Part shown: positions 6,106 through 12,291 of the stretch, one piece after another | Layout of the letters: the number at the start of each line of letters is the position of its first letter | Numbering within the stretch: the stretch's first letter is position 1 | From: JBJXGF01 sp046153015 | GTDB taxonomy: Bacteria; Actinomycetota; Acidimicrobiia; Acidimicrobiales; CAIXPF01 | NCBI GenBank assembly: GCA_046153015.1 | Contig: JBJXGF010000160.1 | Location: 1-12,291 of the forward strand | Reading direction: 5' to 3' | DNA: 12,291 nucleotides | The notes under the pieces: generated by a model | Database searches by the model: none | Told to the model about the DNA's origin: nothing | The model's input: the letters and a program-made list of their open reading frames with translations, nothing else | Program-made: the position numbers and the translations under genes

Positions 6106-6408
6106 CCGGCGGGGGTGATCCCGCTGTGCGCAAAGAGGGGACGCTGTTGCGAGGTCGTCCCAGCGAGCGTGGCAGAGAGGTGGCGGTTCCTCGCCTCCAA
6201 CATGCCGGCTGGCAGCGCGCCGTCCCCCTGCCCGCAGCGCAGACGGGGAGCTCTCCTCGACCGAGCTGTTGGACGCCGCCGGCTGCCGGCTCGGCCTGGG
6301 CATCGACCTCGACGGCGCCGAGCACCCCTCGCCCAGGAGGAGAGCGACACGGGATGCTCGAAGGGCCGCCGTCCGACCGCCGATGCCGCTGCCGCCGTCG
6401 CGCGCCGG
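6106..6408. other. Gene-free stretch between the HNH gene and the hydrolase gene
   Basis: About 300 bp separate the inverted repeats from the hydrolase stop codon. Open frames exist on both strands, but none has a convincing start, ribosome site or recognisable family. One plus-strand run, ELLDAAGCRLGLGIDLDGAE (near 6260-6320), reads like protein but has no supported start or end, so a decayed gene fragment is possible. A GCGGG/CCCGC stem with a 6-nt loop (6109-6124) is the only clear hairpin. I see no terminator with a T-tract for the hydrolase operon. Confidence 0.5.
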
Positions 6409-7368
6409 TCAGCGGAACTGGGCCAGGAACTCCACCGCCCGCTGGGTGACCAGGTCGGACGCCTCCAGGGGCAGCCAATGCCCGGCGCGGGGGACCTCCT
6501 CGATGCCCCGCAGGTCCTCGAAGCGCTGCTCCATGCCCTCGAGAGGGATGAAGCGCCGCACGTTGTCCCGCTCGCCGATGAGGAACGTGGTCGGCGGGCG
6601 CACCTTCACGCCTTCGAGCTCGGGGGTGAGCTCGAGCAGCCGCGGGATGTTCCGGTAGTAGTTGATCGGGCCGCGGAACCCGCTCGCCTCGTACTGGCTC
6701 ACGTAGTAGTCGAGGTCGGCCTCGGTCAGCCATGGGGGCAGCTCGGCCGGCGCGGGCGGCAGCGTGTCGAGCATGCCGGCGGTGTGCGGCTGGCGGCCCG
6801 GTCCGCGGGGCCGGTCCCCGGCGGCCGACACGTAGAACCGCAGCAGCGTCGAGCGCAGGTCGGCCTCGAACTCCGCCTCGGCCGCCCCCTCCTTGGCGAA
6901 GTACGACCAGTAGAAGAACCGCTCGCCCCAATGGGCCTGGGTGCACATGGCCGGCCAGCGGTGGTCGCGCACGTACGGCACCGACAGGCCCACGACCGCC
7001 CGGACCCGCTCGGCGTAGCGCAGCGCCACGTGCCATCCGACGATCGCGCCCCAGTCGTGGATCATCAGCGCGTAGTCGTCGTGGCCGAGCGCGCTGGCCA
7101 GCCCGTCGATGTCGGCGGTGAGATCGACGATGCCGTAGTCGCTCACCGCCGGCGGACGGTCGGAGAAGCCGTAGCCCCGCTGGTCGGGCGCGGCCACCTT
7201 CCAGCCCGCCGCCACCAGCGGGTCGATCTGATGCCGCCACAGGTACCAGCTCTGCGGGAACCCGTGGAGCAGGATCAGGAGCGGACCGTCGCCCTCCACG
7301 ACCGTCCGCAGCCGGATGCCGTTCGTCTCGAGCGTCTGGAACGAACGGTCGGACAGTGCGCGAGCCAT
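6409..7368 (-). CDS. Alpha/beta hydrolase, epoxide hydrolase type
   Basis: The 319-residue protein is a soluble alpha/beta-fold hydrolase with epoxide-hydrolase features. The oxyanion motif HGFPQSW is at 35-41. The nucleophile is aspartate D105 in HDWG, not serine. The partner acid is probably D268 in GERDN, and the base is H297 in AGHW. The cap holds the two tyrosines expected to polarise an epoxide oxygen: Y156 in YFAKEG and Y238 in NYYRNIP. Epoxide hydrolases add water to an epoxide to form a diol; haloalkane dehalogenases share the Asp nucleophile but not this tyrosine pair. The ATG lies 13 bp after the monooxygenase stop, with no Shine-Dalgarno, so translational coupling in a two-gene operon is likely. 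Hydrolysis of the monooxygenase product is the obvious inferred role, but an Asp nucleophile is unusual for ester cleavage. Confidence 0.93.
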   Translation of the reverse strand: MARALSDRSFQTLETNGIRLRTVVEGDGPLLILLHGFPQSWYLWRHQIDPLVAAGWKVAAPDQRGYGFSDRPPAVSDYGIVDLTADIDGLASALGHDDYALMIHDWGAIVGWHVALRYAERVRAVVGLSVPYVRDHRWPAMCTQAHWGERFFYWSYFAKEGAAEAEFEADLRSTLLRFYVSAAGDRPRGPGRQPHTAGMLDTLPPAPAELPPWLTEADLDYYVSQYEASGFRGPINYYRNIPRLLELTPELEGVKVRPPTTFLIGERDNVRRFIPLEGMEQRFEDLRGIEEVPRAGHWLPLEASDLVTQRAVEFLAQFR

Positions 7369-7381
7369 CGCCGGCCGCCGC

Positions 7382-9229
7382 TCAGGCGCCCACGTAGGGC
7401 GACAGATCGGGGTCCTTGGACTCCTGCCAGATGTCGATCAGCTTGCGGGGAACCACCTGCGCCGGCGTCTCCTTGGCGCCCTTGAACCAGCTCGACACCC
7501 CCGGCGTGGCCCACACGTACTGCATGACCTCGGCGTTGACCCGCTCGGTGTACTCCCGCACCGCGTCGGCCCTGACCTCGAAACGCCGCCAGCCGCGGTC
7601 GAACATCGCCCGCAAGCAGCCGACGATGTAGTCGACCGCGGTCTCGGCGAACAGCATCCCGTTGCCGCCGTGGGCGGGCACGCCGTGCGGTCCGTACGTC
7701 ATCAGCAGGTTCGGGCAGTTGGCCAGGGCCATGCCCTTGTACGCCTCCGGCGCCTCGTCGAGCTGGCGGCGCAGGTCGACGCCGTCCTTGCCGACGATCT
7801 CGATCGGCCACAGCGGACGGTTGGTGGTGAACCCGGTGGCGTAGGCGATCACGTCGACCTCCTCGCGGCCGTCGGCGGTCTCGATGCCGGTCTCGTCGAT
7901 CGAACGGATCGGCGCGGTGATCAGCTTCACGTTGTCGCGGCGCAGCGCCGAGTACCAGCCGTTGTCGACCACCATCCGCTTGGCGTAGGGCGGGTAGTCG
8001 GGCACCACCTTGTCGATCAGGTCGGGCTTGTCGGCCAGCTGGTTCTCGATGTACTCGGTGAGCTGCGCCCGCAGCTTGTCGTTCGCCTCGTTGACCGAAC
8101 GGTCCTGGTTGCGCCAGTTCGGGTCGATCTTGATGGCGTCGAGGATCGAGTCGCCGAAGGTCCAGAACTGGCGGAAGCGGTACCACTCCCGGTACGTGGG
8201 GATGTGGTCGACCAGCCAGCGCTCGTCGCCGGCCAGGGCCTTGCCGTACTGGGGGTGGGACATCATCCAGTGCGGGCTGCGCTGGTAGACGAGCACCTTG
8301 CCGGCGCTCGGCGCGATGGCCGGCACGATCTGGTTGGCGCTGGCCCCGGTGCCGATCACGGCGACGGTCTTGCCGGTGAGGTCCACGCTGTGGTCCCAGT
8401 GGGTGGAATGCATCGACGGCCCGGCGAAGCGCTCGCGGCCGGCGATGTCTGGCCAGCGGGCCACCGTGAGCAGCCCGGTGGCGGCGATCACGAAGTTGGC
8501 CCGCAGCTGCGTGGGGCCGCCGTCTGCCGCGCGCAGGTCGACGACCCACTCGGCGGCGGCGTCGTCCCAGGTGAGCGTGGCCACCTCGACCCCGCAGCGC
8601 AGGCGGGCGCCGATGCCGCTCGAGTCGACCGTCCGCTTCACGTAGGCGAGCAGCTCGGGCTGGTGGCTGAAGTGCTCGGGCCAGCCCGGATCCTGGTCGA
8701 AGGAGTAGGAGTACAGCAGGCTCGGCGTGTCGACCCGGCAGCCCGGGTACTGGTTCTGCCACCAGGTGCCGCCCGGCTCCGGGTTCTTCTCGACGATCGT
8801 GTACGACGACAGGCCCAGCTGGTCGAGCACGATCCCGGCCAGCACGCCGGTCACCCCGCCGCCGATGATCAGCACGTGGAACCCGGGCGGCGGCTCGAGC
8901 GGCTGGCGGGCCGGGCTCGGCCCGAAGCCCATCTGCTCGCGGACGAGGGGCCCGTAGGCGGCGGGCACGTTCTCGCCGGCGCCGAGGTTCATGGCGGCCT
9001 GGAGCACGGCGTCGCTCGGCGTCGGCGGCGTCGCGTCCCCGGCCAGGTAGCCGGGGAGGAGCTCGGCGGCGAGCCGTTCGATCTGCTTGCGGTCCCGCAG
9101 GTCGGGCACCGCGTTGGGGTCACCCGAGAGGTGGGTGACAACCGCGGCGAGCGTGCGCCGGTCGGCGGTGGCCAGGATCGCCGCCAGCTCGCTCTCGGAG
9201 GGCGGCGCCGCGGAGGTCGTCGAGGTCAT
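7382..9229 (-). CDS. Type I Baeyer-Villiger monooxygenase (flavoprotein, HAPMO-like)
   Basis: The 615-residue enzyme inserts an oxygen atom next to a ketone carbonyl, giving an ester or lactone, using FAD, NADPH and O2. The FAD motif GGGVTG is at 123-128, followed by GGTWWQNQYPGCRVDTPS (153-170). The type I fingerprint F-x-G-x3-H-x3-W-D is complete at 268-279 (FAGPSMHSTHWD), and the NADPH motif GTGASA is at 293-298. The N-terminal extension of about 110 residues and the total length resemble 4-hydroxyacetophenone monooxygenase (about 640 residues) more than cyclohexanone monooxygenase. ATG 9229 is taken as the start because a TACGCT -10 ends 8 nt before it and no Shine-Dalgarno exists. The frame stays open upstream, but that region is antisense to the neighbouring lipoprotein gene. 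The hydrolase follows in the same operon. The substrate is unknown; aryl, alicyclic and steroid ketones are all used by this family. Confidence 0.95.
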   Translation of the reverse strand: MTSTTSAAPPSESELAAILATADRRTLAAVVTHLSGDPNAVPDLRDRKQIERLAAELLPGYLAGDATPPTPSDAVLQAAMNLGAGENVPAAYGPLVREQMGFGPSPARQPLEPPPGFHVLIIGGGVTGVLAGIVLDQLGLSSYTIVEKNPEPGGTWWQNQYPGCRVDTPSLLYSYSFDQDPGWPEHFSHQPELLAYVKRTVDSSGIGARLRCGVEVATLTWDDAAAEWVVDLRAADGGPTQLRANFVIAATGLLTVARWPDIAGRERFAGPSMHSTHWDHSVDLTGKTVAVIGTGASANQIVPAIAPSAGKVLVYQRSPHWMMSHPQYGKALAGDERWLVDHIPTYREWYRFRQFWTFGDSILDAIKIDPNWRNQDRSVNEANDKLRAQLTEYIENQLADKPDLIDKVVPDYPPYAKRMVVDNGWYSALRRDNVKLITAPIRSIDETGIETADGREEVDVIAYATGFTTNRPLWPIEIVGKDGVDLRRQLDEAPEAYKGMALANCPNLLMTYGPHGVPAHGGNGMLFAETAVDYIVGCLRAMFDRGWRRFEVRADAVREYTERVNAEVMQYVWATPGVSSWFKGAKETPAQVVPRKLIDIWQESKDPDLSPYVGA

Positions 9230-9237
9230 GGGCGAGG

Positions 9238-9243
9238 AGCGTA
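9238..9243 (-). promoter_or_regulatory. -10 element (TACGCT) for a probably leaderless monooxygenase operon
   Basis: On the minus strand TACGCT fits TANNNT and ends exactly 8 nt before ATG 9229. The intervening CCTCGCCC has no ribosome-binding site. The geometry is the same as at the SDR gene. The divergent lipoprotein promoter lies about 40 bp away, so one regulator could act on both. Confidence 0.5.
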
Positions 9244-9282
9244 TCGATGCCGTCGCCCCGGCGCCGGACCGCATCGCCCGGC

Positions 9283-9333
9283 TACGTTGCGCGTCGGGTC
9301 CCGGGGGGGAGCCTCCCGCCCATCGAAGGGGGA
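9283..9333 (+). promoter_or_regulatory. Promoter -10, leader and ribosome-binding site of the first binding-protein gene
   Basis: CGGCTACGTT contains the TANNNT element TACGTT (9283-9288). The leader holds GGGTCCCGGG (9296-9305) and ends with AAGGGGGA (9326-9333), 5 nt before ATG 9339. The same order of elements occurs before the second binding-protein gene, which supports both as real. No clear -35 is seen. Confidence 0.5.
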
Positions 9334-9338
9334 ACTCG

Positions 9339-10784
9339 ATGCACCGACACCGCGTGCTTCTTCGCGCCGTAGCACTTGCCGTCGCCTTCGCCGCGGCCGC
9401 CGCCTGCGGCAGCGACAGCAACGACGAGAGCGCCGCCACCGCCTCGAGCGCGGCGGCGTCCTCTGCGCCCGCCGGCGCCGCCGGCAGCGACGACCCCGCC
9501 TCGTGGGGGGTCAAGGACAAGAAGCTGGTGGGCCCGAGCGGGTTCGGCATCGACCTCTCCAAGTGCCCGGCCAAGTGGGACGACAAGGCGGGCCTCACCG
9601 ACACCGAGATCCGCCTCGGCCAGACGATCGCCCAGTCCGGCGCGGCGGCGTCGTACGGGGGCGTGGCGCTGGGCATGAAGGCGTACTTCGACAACGTCAA
9701 CGCCACCGAGGGCGGGATCGGCGGGCGCAAGATCAACTTCACCTACAAAGACGACGGCTACGAGGCGGCGCGAGGCAAGGCCAACGTCGACGAGATGCTC
9801 GAAACGGCGAACCTCTTCGCGTTCACCGGGGTGCTCGGCACGCCGATCAACCTCGCCACCTACGACAAGATCGACGAATCGTGCCTGCCCGACATCTCGG
9901 TCGGCAGCGCCCACCCCGCGTTCGGCGACCCGGTGAACCACCCCTGGGTCGTGCCGGTGCCGGCGAACAGCTACACGACCGAGGGCATCCTGTGGGGCCA
10001 GTACGTGCTGGACAAGTACGGCAAGGGCGCCACGGTGGCCGCGCTGGTGGCCAACAACGACTTCGGCCTGGCCAACAAGGACGCATTCGAGAAGTTCGCC
10101 AAGGACAACGGGCTCACGGTCAAGTTCGAGCTGCACGACCCGCAGGCGGCCAGCGTGACCAACGAGCTCACCAACCTGGCGTCCAGCAACTCGCAGGTCG
10201 TGATCCTGATGACGCTGGCCAACTTCTGCACGATGGGGTTCCAGTACCTGTCGCAGAGCTCGTGGAAGCCGGCCGAGCGGATCGTCTCCCAGACCTGCAA
10301 CACCGTCACCTACTTCAAGCCGGCCGGCCAGGCCGCCGACGGGTGGGTGTCGATCAGCGACCGGTACGACACAGCCGACGCGCAGGATCAGAACGTCCCG
10401 TTCGTGAAGAGCGCGCGGGAGACGATCGCCAAGGCCGGCCTCGACGCCAACAACAGCTTGATCGGGCAGGGCTACGGCCTCTACGCCTGGCCGGTGGTCG
10501 ACACGCTCAAGCGGGCTGCGCTGCTGCCGGGAGGCCTCACCCGCACCAACGTGATGCTCGCGGCGCGCAAGGTCAAGAGCGCCAACCCGTTCAGCCGGGA
10601 GGGCATCTCCTATGAGATGGACGGTGCGAAGGACGCCTTCCCGATCGAGGGCGGCGCGACCGTGCGCTACACGCTGGAGGCCGGCAAGGACGTGGGGACC
10701 CAAGTGCCGTTCGGCAAGGTGATCGACCTGAACGGCAAGACGCCGAACTGCGCGTGGGACGGAAAGCGCTGCGCGGCCAACTGA
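9339..10784 (+). CDS. Solute-binding lipoprotein, branched-chain amino acid/amide ABC transporter family (copy 1)
   Basis: This 481-residue lipoprotein begins with positively charged MHRHRVLLR, a hydrophobic stretch and a lipobox ending in C23 (AAAAAC), so it should be lipid-anchored outside the membrane. An Ala/Ser/Gly/Asp-rich tether (24-52) follows. The rest is a two-lobed type I periplasmic-binding fold of the LivJ/LivK group: TDTEIRLGQTIAQSG (87-101), the YFDNVNATEGGIGGR helix-turn (116-130), and the inter-lobe segment TVAALVANNDFG (232-243). It is about 100 residues longer than classical LivK, partly from N- and C-terminal additions. Six further cysteines (76, 182, 297, 320, 471, 478) may form disulfides. 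It captures a small solute for an ABC importer, but permease and ATPase genes are not present here. The family binds amino acids, amides, urea, aromatic acids and other compounds, so the ligand is unknown. It is divergent from the monooxygenase operon. Confidence 0.92.
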   Translation: MHRHRVLLRAVALAVAFAAAAACGSDSNDESAATASSAAASSAPAGAAGSDDPASWGVKDKKLVGPSGFGIDLSKCPAKWDDKAGLTDTEIRLGQTIAQSGAAASYGGVALGMKAYFDNVNATEGGIGGRKINFTYKDDGYEAARGKANVDEMLETANLFAFTGVLGTPINLATYDKIDESCLPDISVGSAHPAFGDPVNHPWVVPVPANSYTTEGILWGQYVLDKYGKGATVAALVANNDFGLANKDAFEKFAKDNGLTVKFELHDPQAASVTNELTNLASSNSQVVILMTLANFCTMGFQYLSQSSWKPAERIVSQTCNTVTYFKPAGQAADGWVSISDRYDTADAQDQNVPFVKSARETIAKAGLDANNSLIGQGYGLYAWPVVDTLKRAALLPGGLTRTNVMLAARKVKSANPFSREGISYEMDGAKDAFPIEGGATVRYTLEAGKDVGTQVPFGKVIDLNGKTPNCAWDGKRCAAN

Positions 10785-10798
10785 GACGCCGCGCCGGC

Positions 10799-10845
10799 TA
10801 ACCTCCCGGGCGGGGTCCCGGGTGCAACACACGCTCGGAGGGGGA
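10799..10845 (+). promoter_or_regulatory. Promoter -10, leader hairpin and ribosome-binding site of the second binding-protein gene
   Basis: CGGCTAACCT contains TAACCT (10799-10804). CCCGGG (10805-10810) and CCCGGG (10817-10822) form a 6-bp stem with a 6-nt loop, and GGAGGGGGA (10837-10845) is the Shine-Dalgarno before ATG 10849. CCTCC at 10802-10806 could pair with the GGAGG core, but it would be absent from transcripts starting just downstream of the -10. The elements parallel those of the first copy, so the promoter was probably duplicated with the gene. Confidence 0.5.
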
Positions 10846-10848
10846 ACC

Positions 10849-12291
10849 ATGCGAACGCGCAGGCCGGTACTGCGGGCCGTGGCGATTGTCGCGGCCGTGG
10901 CGGCGGTGGCCGCCGGATGCGGCAGCGACGACGACGCCGGCGACCAAGGCCAGGCGGCCACGACCGCTGCGGCGGCGGCCGCCGGCGCGGTCACCGACGA
11001 TCCGGCCACCTGGGGGGTCCGCGACAAGAAGCTGCTCGGCCCGGGGGAGTTCACGATCGACCTGTCGAAATGCCCCGCCAAGTGGAGCGAGACGGCCGGC
11101 ATAACCGACACCGAGATCCGCATCGGCCAGTCCCTGGCGCAGTCGGGCCCCAACGCCGGGATCGCCAACGTCGGCCTCGGCATGAAGGCGTATTTCGACC
11201 TCGTCAACAACACCGAGGGCGGGGTGGCCGGCAAGAAGCTGACGCTCGTGCAGCGCGACGACGGCTACGAGGCAGCCCGCGGCAAAGCCGCGGTCGACGA
11301 GCTGATCGAGACGGCGAACGTGTTCGCCTTCGGCGGCGTGGTCGGCACCCCGATCAACCTCGCGGTGTACGACAAGCTCAACGAGGAGTGCTACCCGCAT
11401 CTCTCGTCGGGAACCGCGCATCCGGCGTTCGGCGACCCGGTGAACCACCCCTGGACCGTCCCGGTCCCGTCGAGCTCGTACTCGACCGAGGCCCAGATCT
11501 GGGGCCAGTACATCGTGGAGAAGTACGGCAAGGGCGCCTCGGTGGCCGCGCTGGTGGCCAACAACGACTTCGGCCTGTCCTACAAGGCCGCGTTCGACGT
11601 GTTCGCCAAGGAGAACGGCCTCAACGTCAAGTACGAGCTGCACGACGTGCAGGCGGCCAGCGTGACCAACGAGATGACCAACCTGGCCTCGAGCAACGCC
11701 GACGTGATCATCCTCATGACGCTGCTCAACTTCTGCACCTTCGGCATGCAGTACATGGGCCAGAGCTCGTGGAAACCCAAGGAGCGGCTGATCTCGCAGA
11801 CCTGCAACATCGTCACCTACTTCAAGCCGGCCGGCGCCGCCGCCGACGGCTGGGTGTCGATCAGCGACCGGCTCGACAACGCCGACCCCGAGCACATCAA
11901 GCTGCCGTTCATCGCCAGCATGCGCGACCAGGCGAGCAAGCTGGGCTACGACCCCAACAACAGCCTGGTCGGCCAGGGCTACGGCCTCTACGCCTGGCCC
12001 CTGGTCGACACGCTCAAGCGCGCCGCCCAGCTCAAGGGCGGCCTCACCCGCACCAACGCCATCCTGGCCGCCCGCAAGGTCGAGTCGTTCAGCCCGTTCA
12101 GCCGGGAGGGCATCAAGTACTCGATGAACGGGGCGAAGGACGCCTTCCCGGTGGAGGGCGCAGTGACCGTTCGCTACACCCTCGAAGCGGGCAAGGACGT
12201 CGGCGCGAACATCCCGTTCGGACAGGTGATCGACCTGAACGGCAAGACGCCGAACTGCTCCTGGGACGGCAAGCAGTGCCGAGCCGGGTGA
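10849..12291 (+). CDS. Solute-binding lipoprotein, branched-chain amino acid/amide ABC transporter family (copy 2)
   Basis: The 480-residue paralogue of the preceding protein is also a lipoprotein (lipobox VAAGC, C24) with an Ala-rich tether. My hand alignment from the DDPA motif to the C-terminus needs no gap and gives about 310 of 431 identical residues (72%). All six extra cysteines (75, 181, 296, 319, 470, 477) are kept. The largest differences fall just after the QSG motif (about residues 100-109) and at 340-369, while the signal peptides and tethers are unrelated in detail. ATG 10849 is chosen over the upstream in-frame ATG 10822 because it has GGAGGGGGA directly before it and opens the signal peptide with MRTRR. 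It is complete and ends with the TGA that closes the window. It probably serves the same or a sister importer with a different ligand preference; the membrane components may lie further downstream. Confidence 0.92.
   Translation: MRTRRPVLRAVAIVAAVAAVAAGCGSDDDAGDQGQAATTAAAAAAGAVTDDPATWGVRDKKLLGPGEFTIDLSKCPAKWSETAGITDTEIRIGQSLAQSGPNAGIANVGLGMKAYFDLVNNTEGGVAGKKLTLVQRDDGYEAARGKAAVDELIETANVFAFGGVVGTPINLAVYDKLNEECYPHLSSGTAHPAFGDPVNHPWTVPVPSSSYSTEAQIWGQYIVEKYGKGASVAALVANNDFGLSYKAAFDVFAKENGLNVKYELHDVQAASVTNEMTNLASSNADVIILMTLLNFCTFGMQYMGQSSWKPKERLISQTCNIVTYFKPAGAAADGWVSISDRLDNADPEHIKLPFIASMRDQASKLGYDPNNSLVGQGYGLYAWPLVDTLKRAAQLKGGLTRTNAILAARKVESFSPFSREGIKYSMNGAKDAFPVEGAVTVRYTLEAGKDVGANIPFGQVIDLNGKTPNCSWDGKQCRAG

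Noticed and set aside
6106..6408. Insertion sequence or transposase remnant
   Set aside because: No terminal inverted repeats, target duplication or recognisable transposase motif could be found in the stretch.
9305..9320. GGGAG-C-CTCCC symmetry in the first lipoprotein leader as a hairpin
   Set aside because: The full pairing would leave a one-base loop, which cannot form; only a short three-pair version is possible, so it was not listed.
7316..10615. An 1,099-codon open frame on the plus strand
   Set aside because: It is antisense to the monooxygenase and hydrolase and then out of frame with the first lipoprotein gene. Its product is His/Arg/Gly/Ala-rich without any family motif, as expected of a shadow frame in very GC-rich DNA.
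9282..11234. A 650-codon open frame on the minus strand, and a similar one at 10798-11895
   Set aside because: Both are antisense to the paired lipoprotein genes. They resemble each other only because the sense genes are duplicated.

Overview
The window is a gene-dense stretch of a very GC-rich chromosome. Third codon positions are strongly G/C-biased, and non-coding gaps are mostly short. Several genes use actinobacterial TANNNT-type -10 elements, two of them placed so that the mRNA would be leaderless. It also carries a DUF222/HNH (13E12-type) gene and long, cysteine-containing LivK-like lipoproteins. I infer an actinomycete (Actinomycetota), possibly Acidimicrobiia-like. The phylum is fairly safe; the class is a guess. 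No tRNA, rRNA, CRISPR array or intact insertion sequence is visible.

Layout. (i) Bases 1-2653, minus strand: an aquaporin-like channel with an extra C-terminal domain, a zinc-dependent medium-chain alcohol dehydrogenase, and the N-terminal third of a D-aminoacylase-type amidohydrolase that runs off the left edge. (ii) 2756-4746, plus strand: a short-chain dehydrogenase followed 32 bp later by a class III (CaiB/Frc) CoA-transferase. (iii) 4787-6408: a DUF222/HNH endonuclease on the minus strand, preceded by about 425 bp of partly AT-rich, inverted-repeat-rich DNA without a convincing gene. (iv) 6409-9229, minus strand: a two-gene operon of a HAPMO-like type I Baeyer-Villiger monooxygenase and an epoxide-hydrolase-type alpha/beta hydrolase. 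(v) 9339-12291, plus strand and divergent from the operon: two tandem lipoprotein solute-binding proteins of the branched-chain amino-acid/amide family, about 72% identical to each other, each with its own similar promoter and leader.

How the parts may work together (inference). The enzymes fit a peripheral catabolic route for an alcohol or ketone of medium size. Alcohol dehydrogenases (SDR, MDR) would give a ketone, the Baeyer-Villiger enzyme an ester or lactone, a hydrolase the ring-opened or cleaved product, and a CoA-transferase the activated acid for beta-oxidation. The two binding proteins next to the monooxygenase would capture the substrate or related compounds outside the membrane; their permease and ATPase genes are not in the window. 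No substrate can be read from the sequence.

The most interesting unexplained signals are regulatory or architectural. A perfect 9-bp hairpin buries the amidohydrolase Shine-Dalgarno, and its upstream arm overlaps a local -10 element. Operator-like inverted repeats lie upstream of the HNH gene. The aquaporin is fused to an unrecognised domain. The SDR and the monooxygenase share a leaderless TANNNT-8-ATG promoter geometry. The duplicated binding proteins differ most around their predicted ligand loop.
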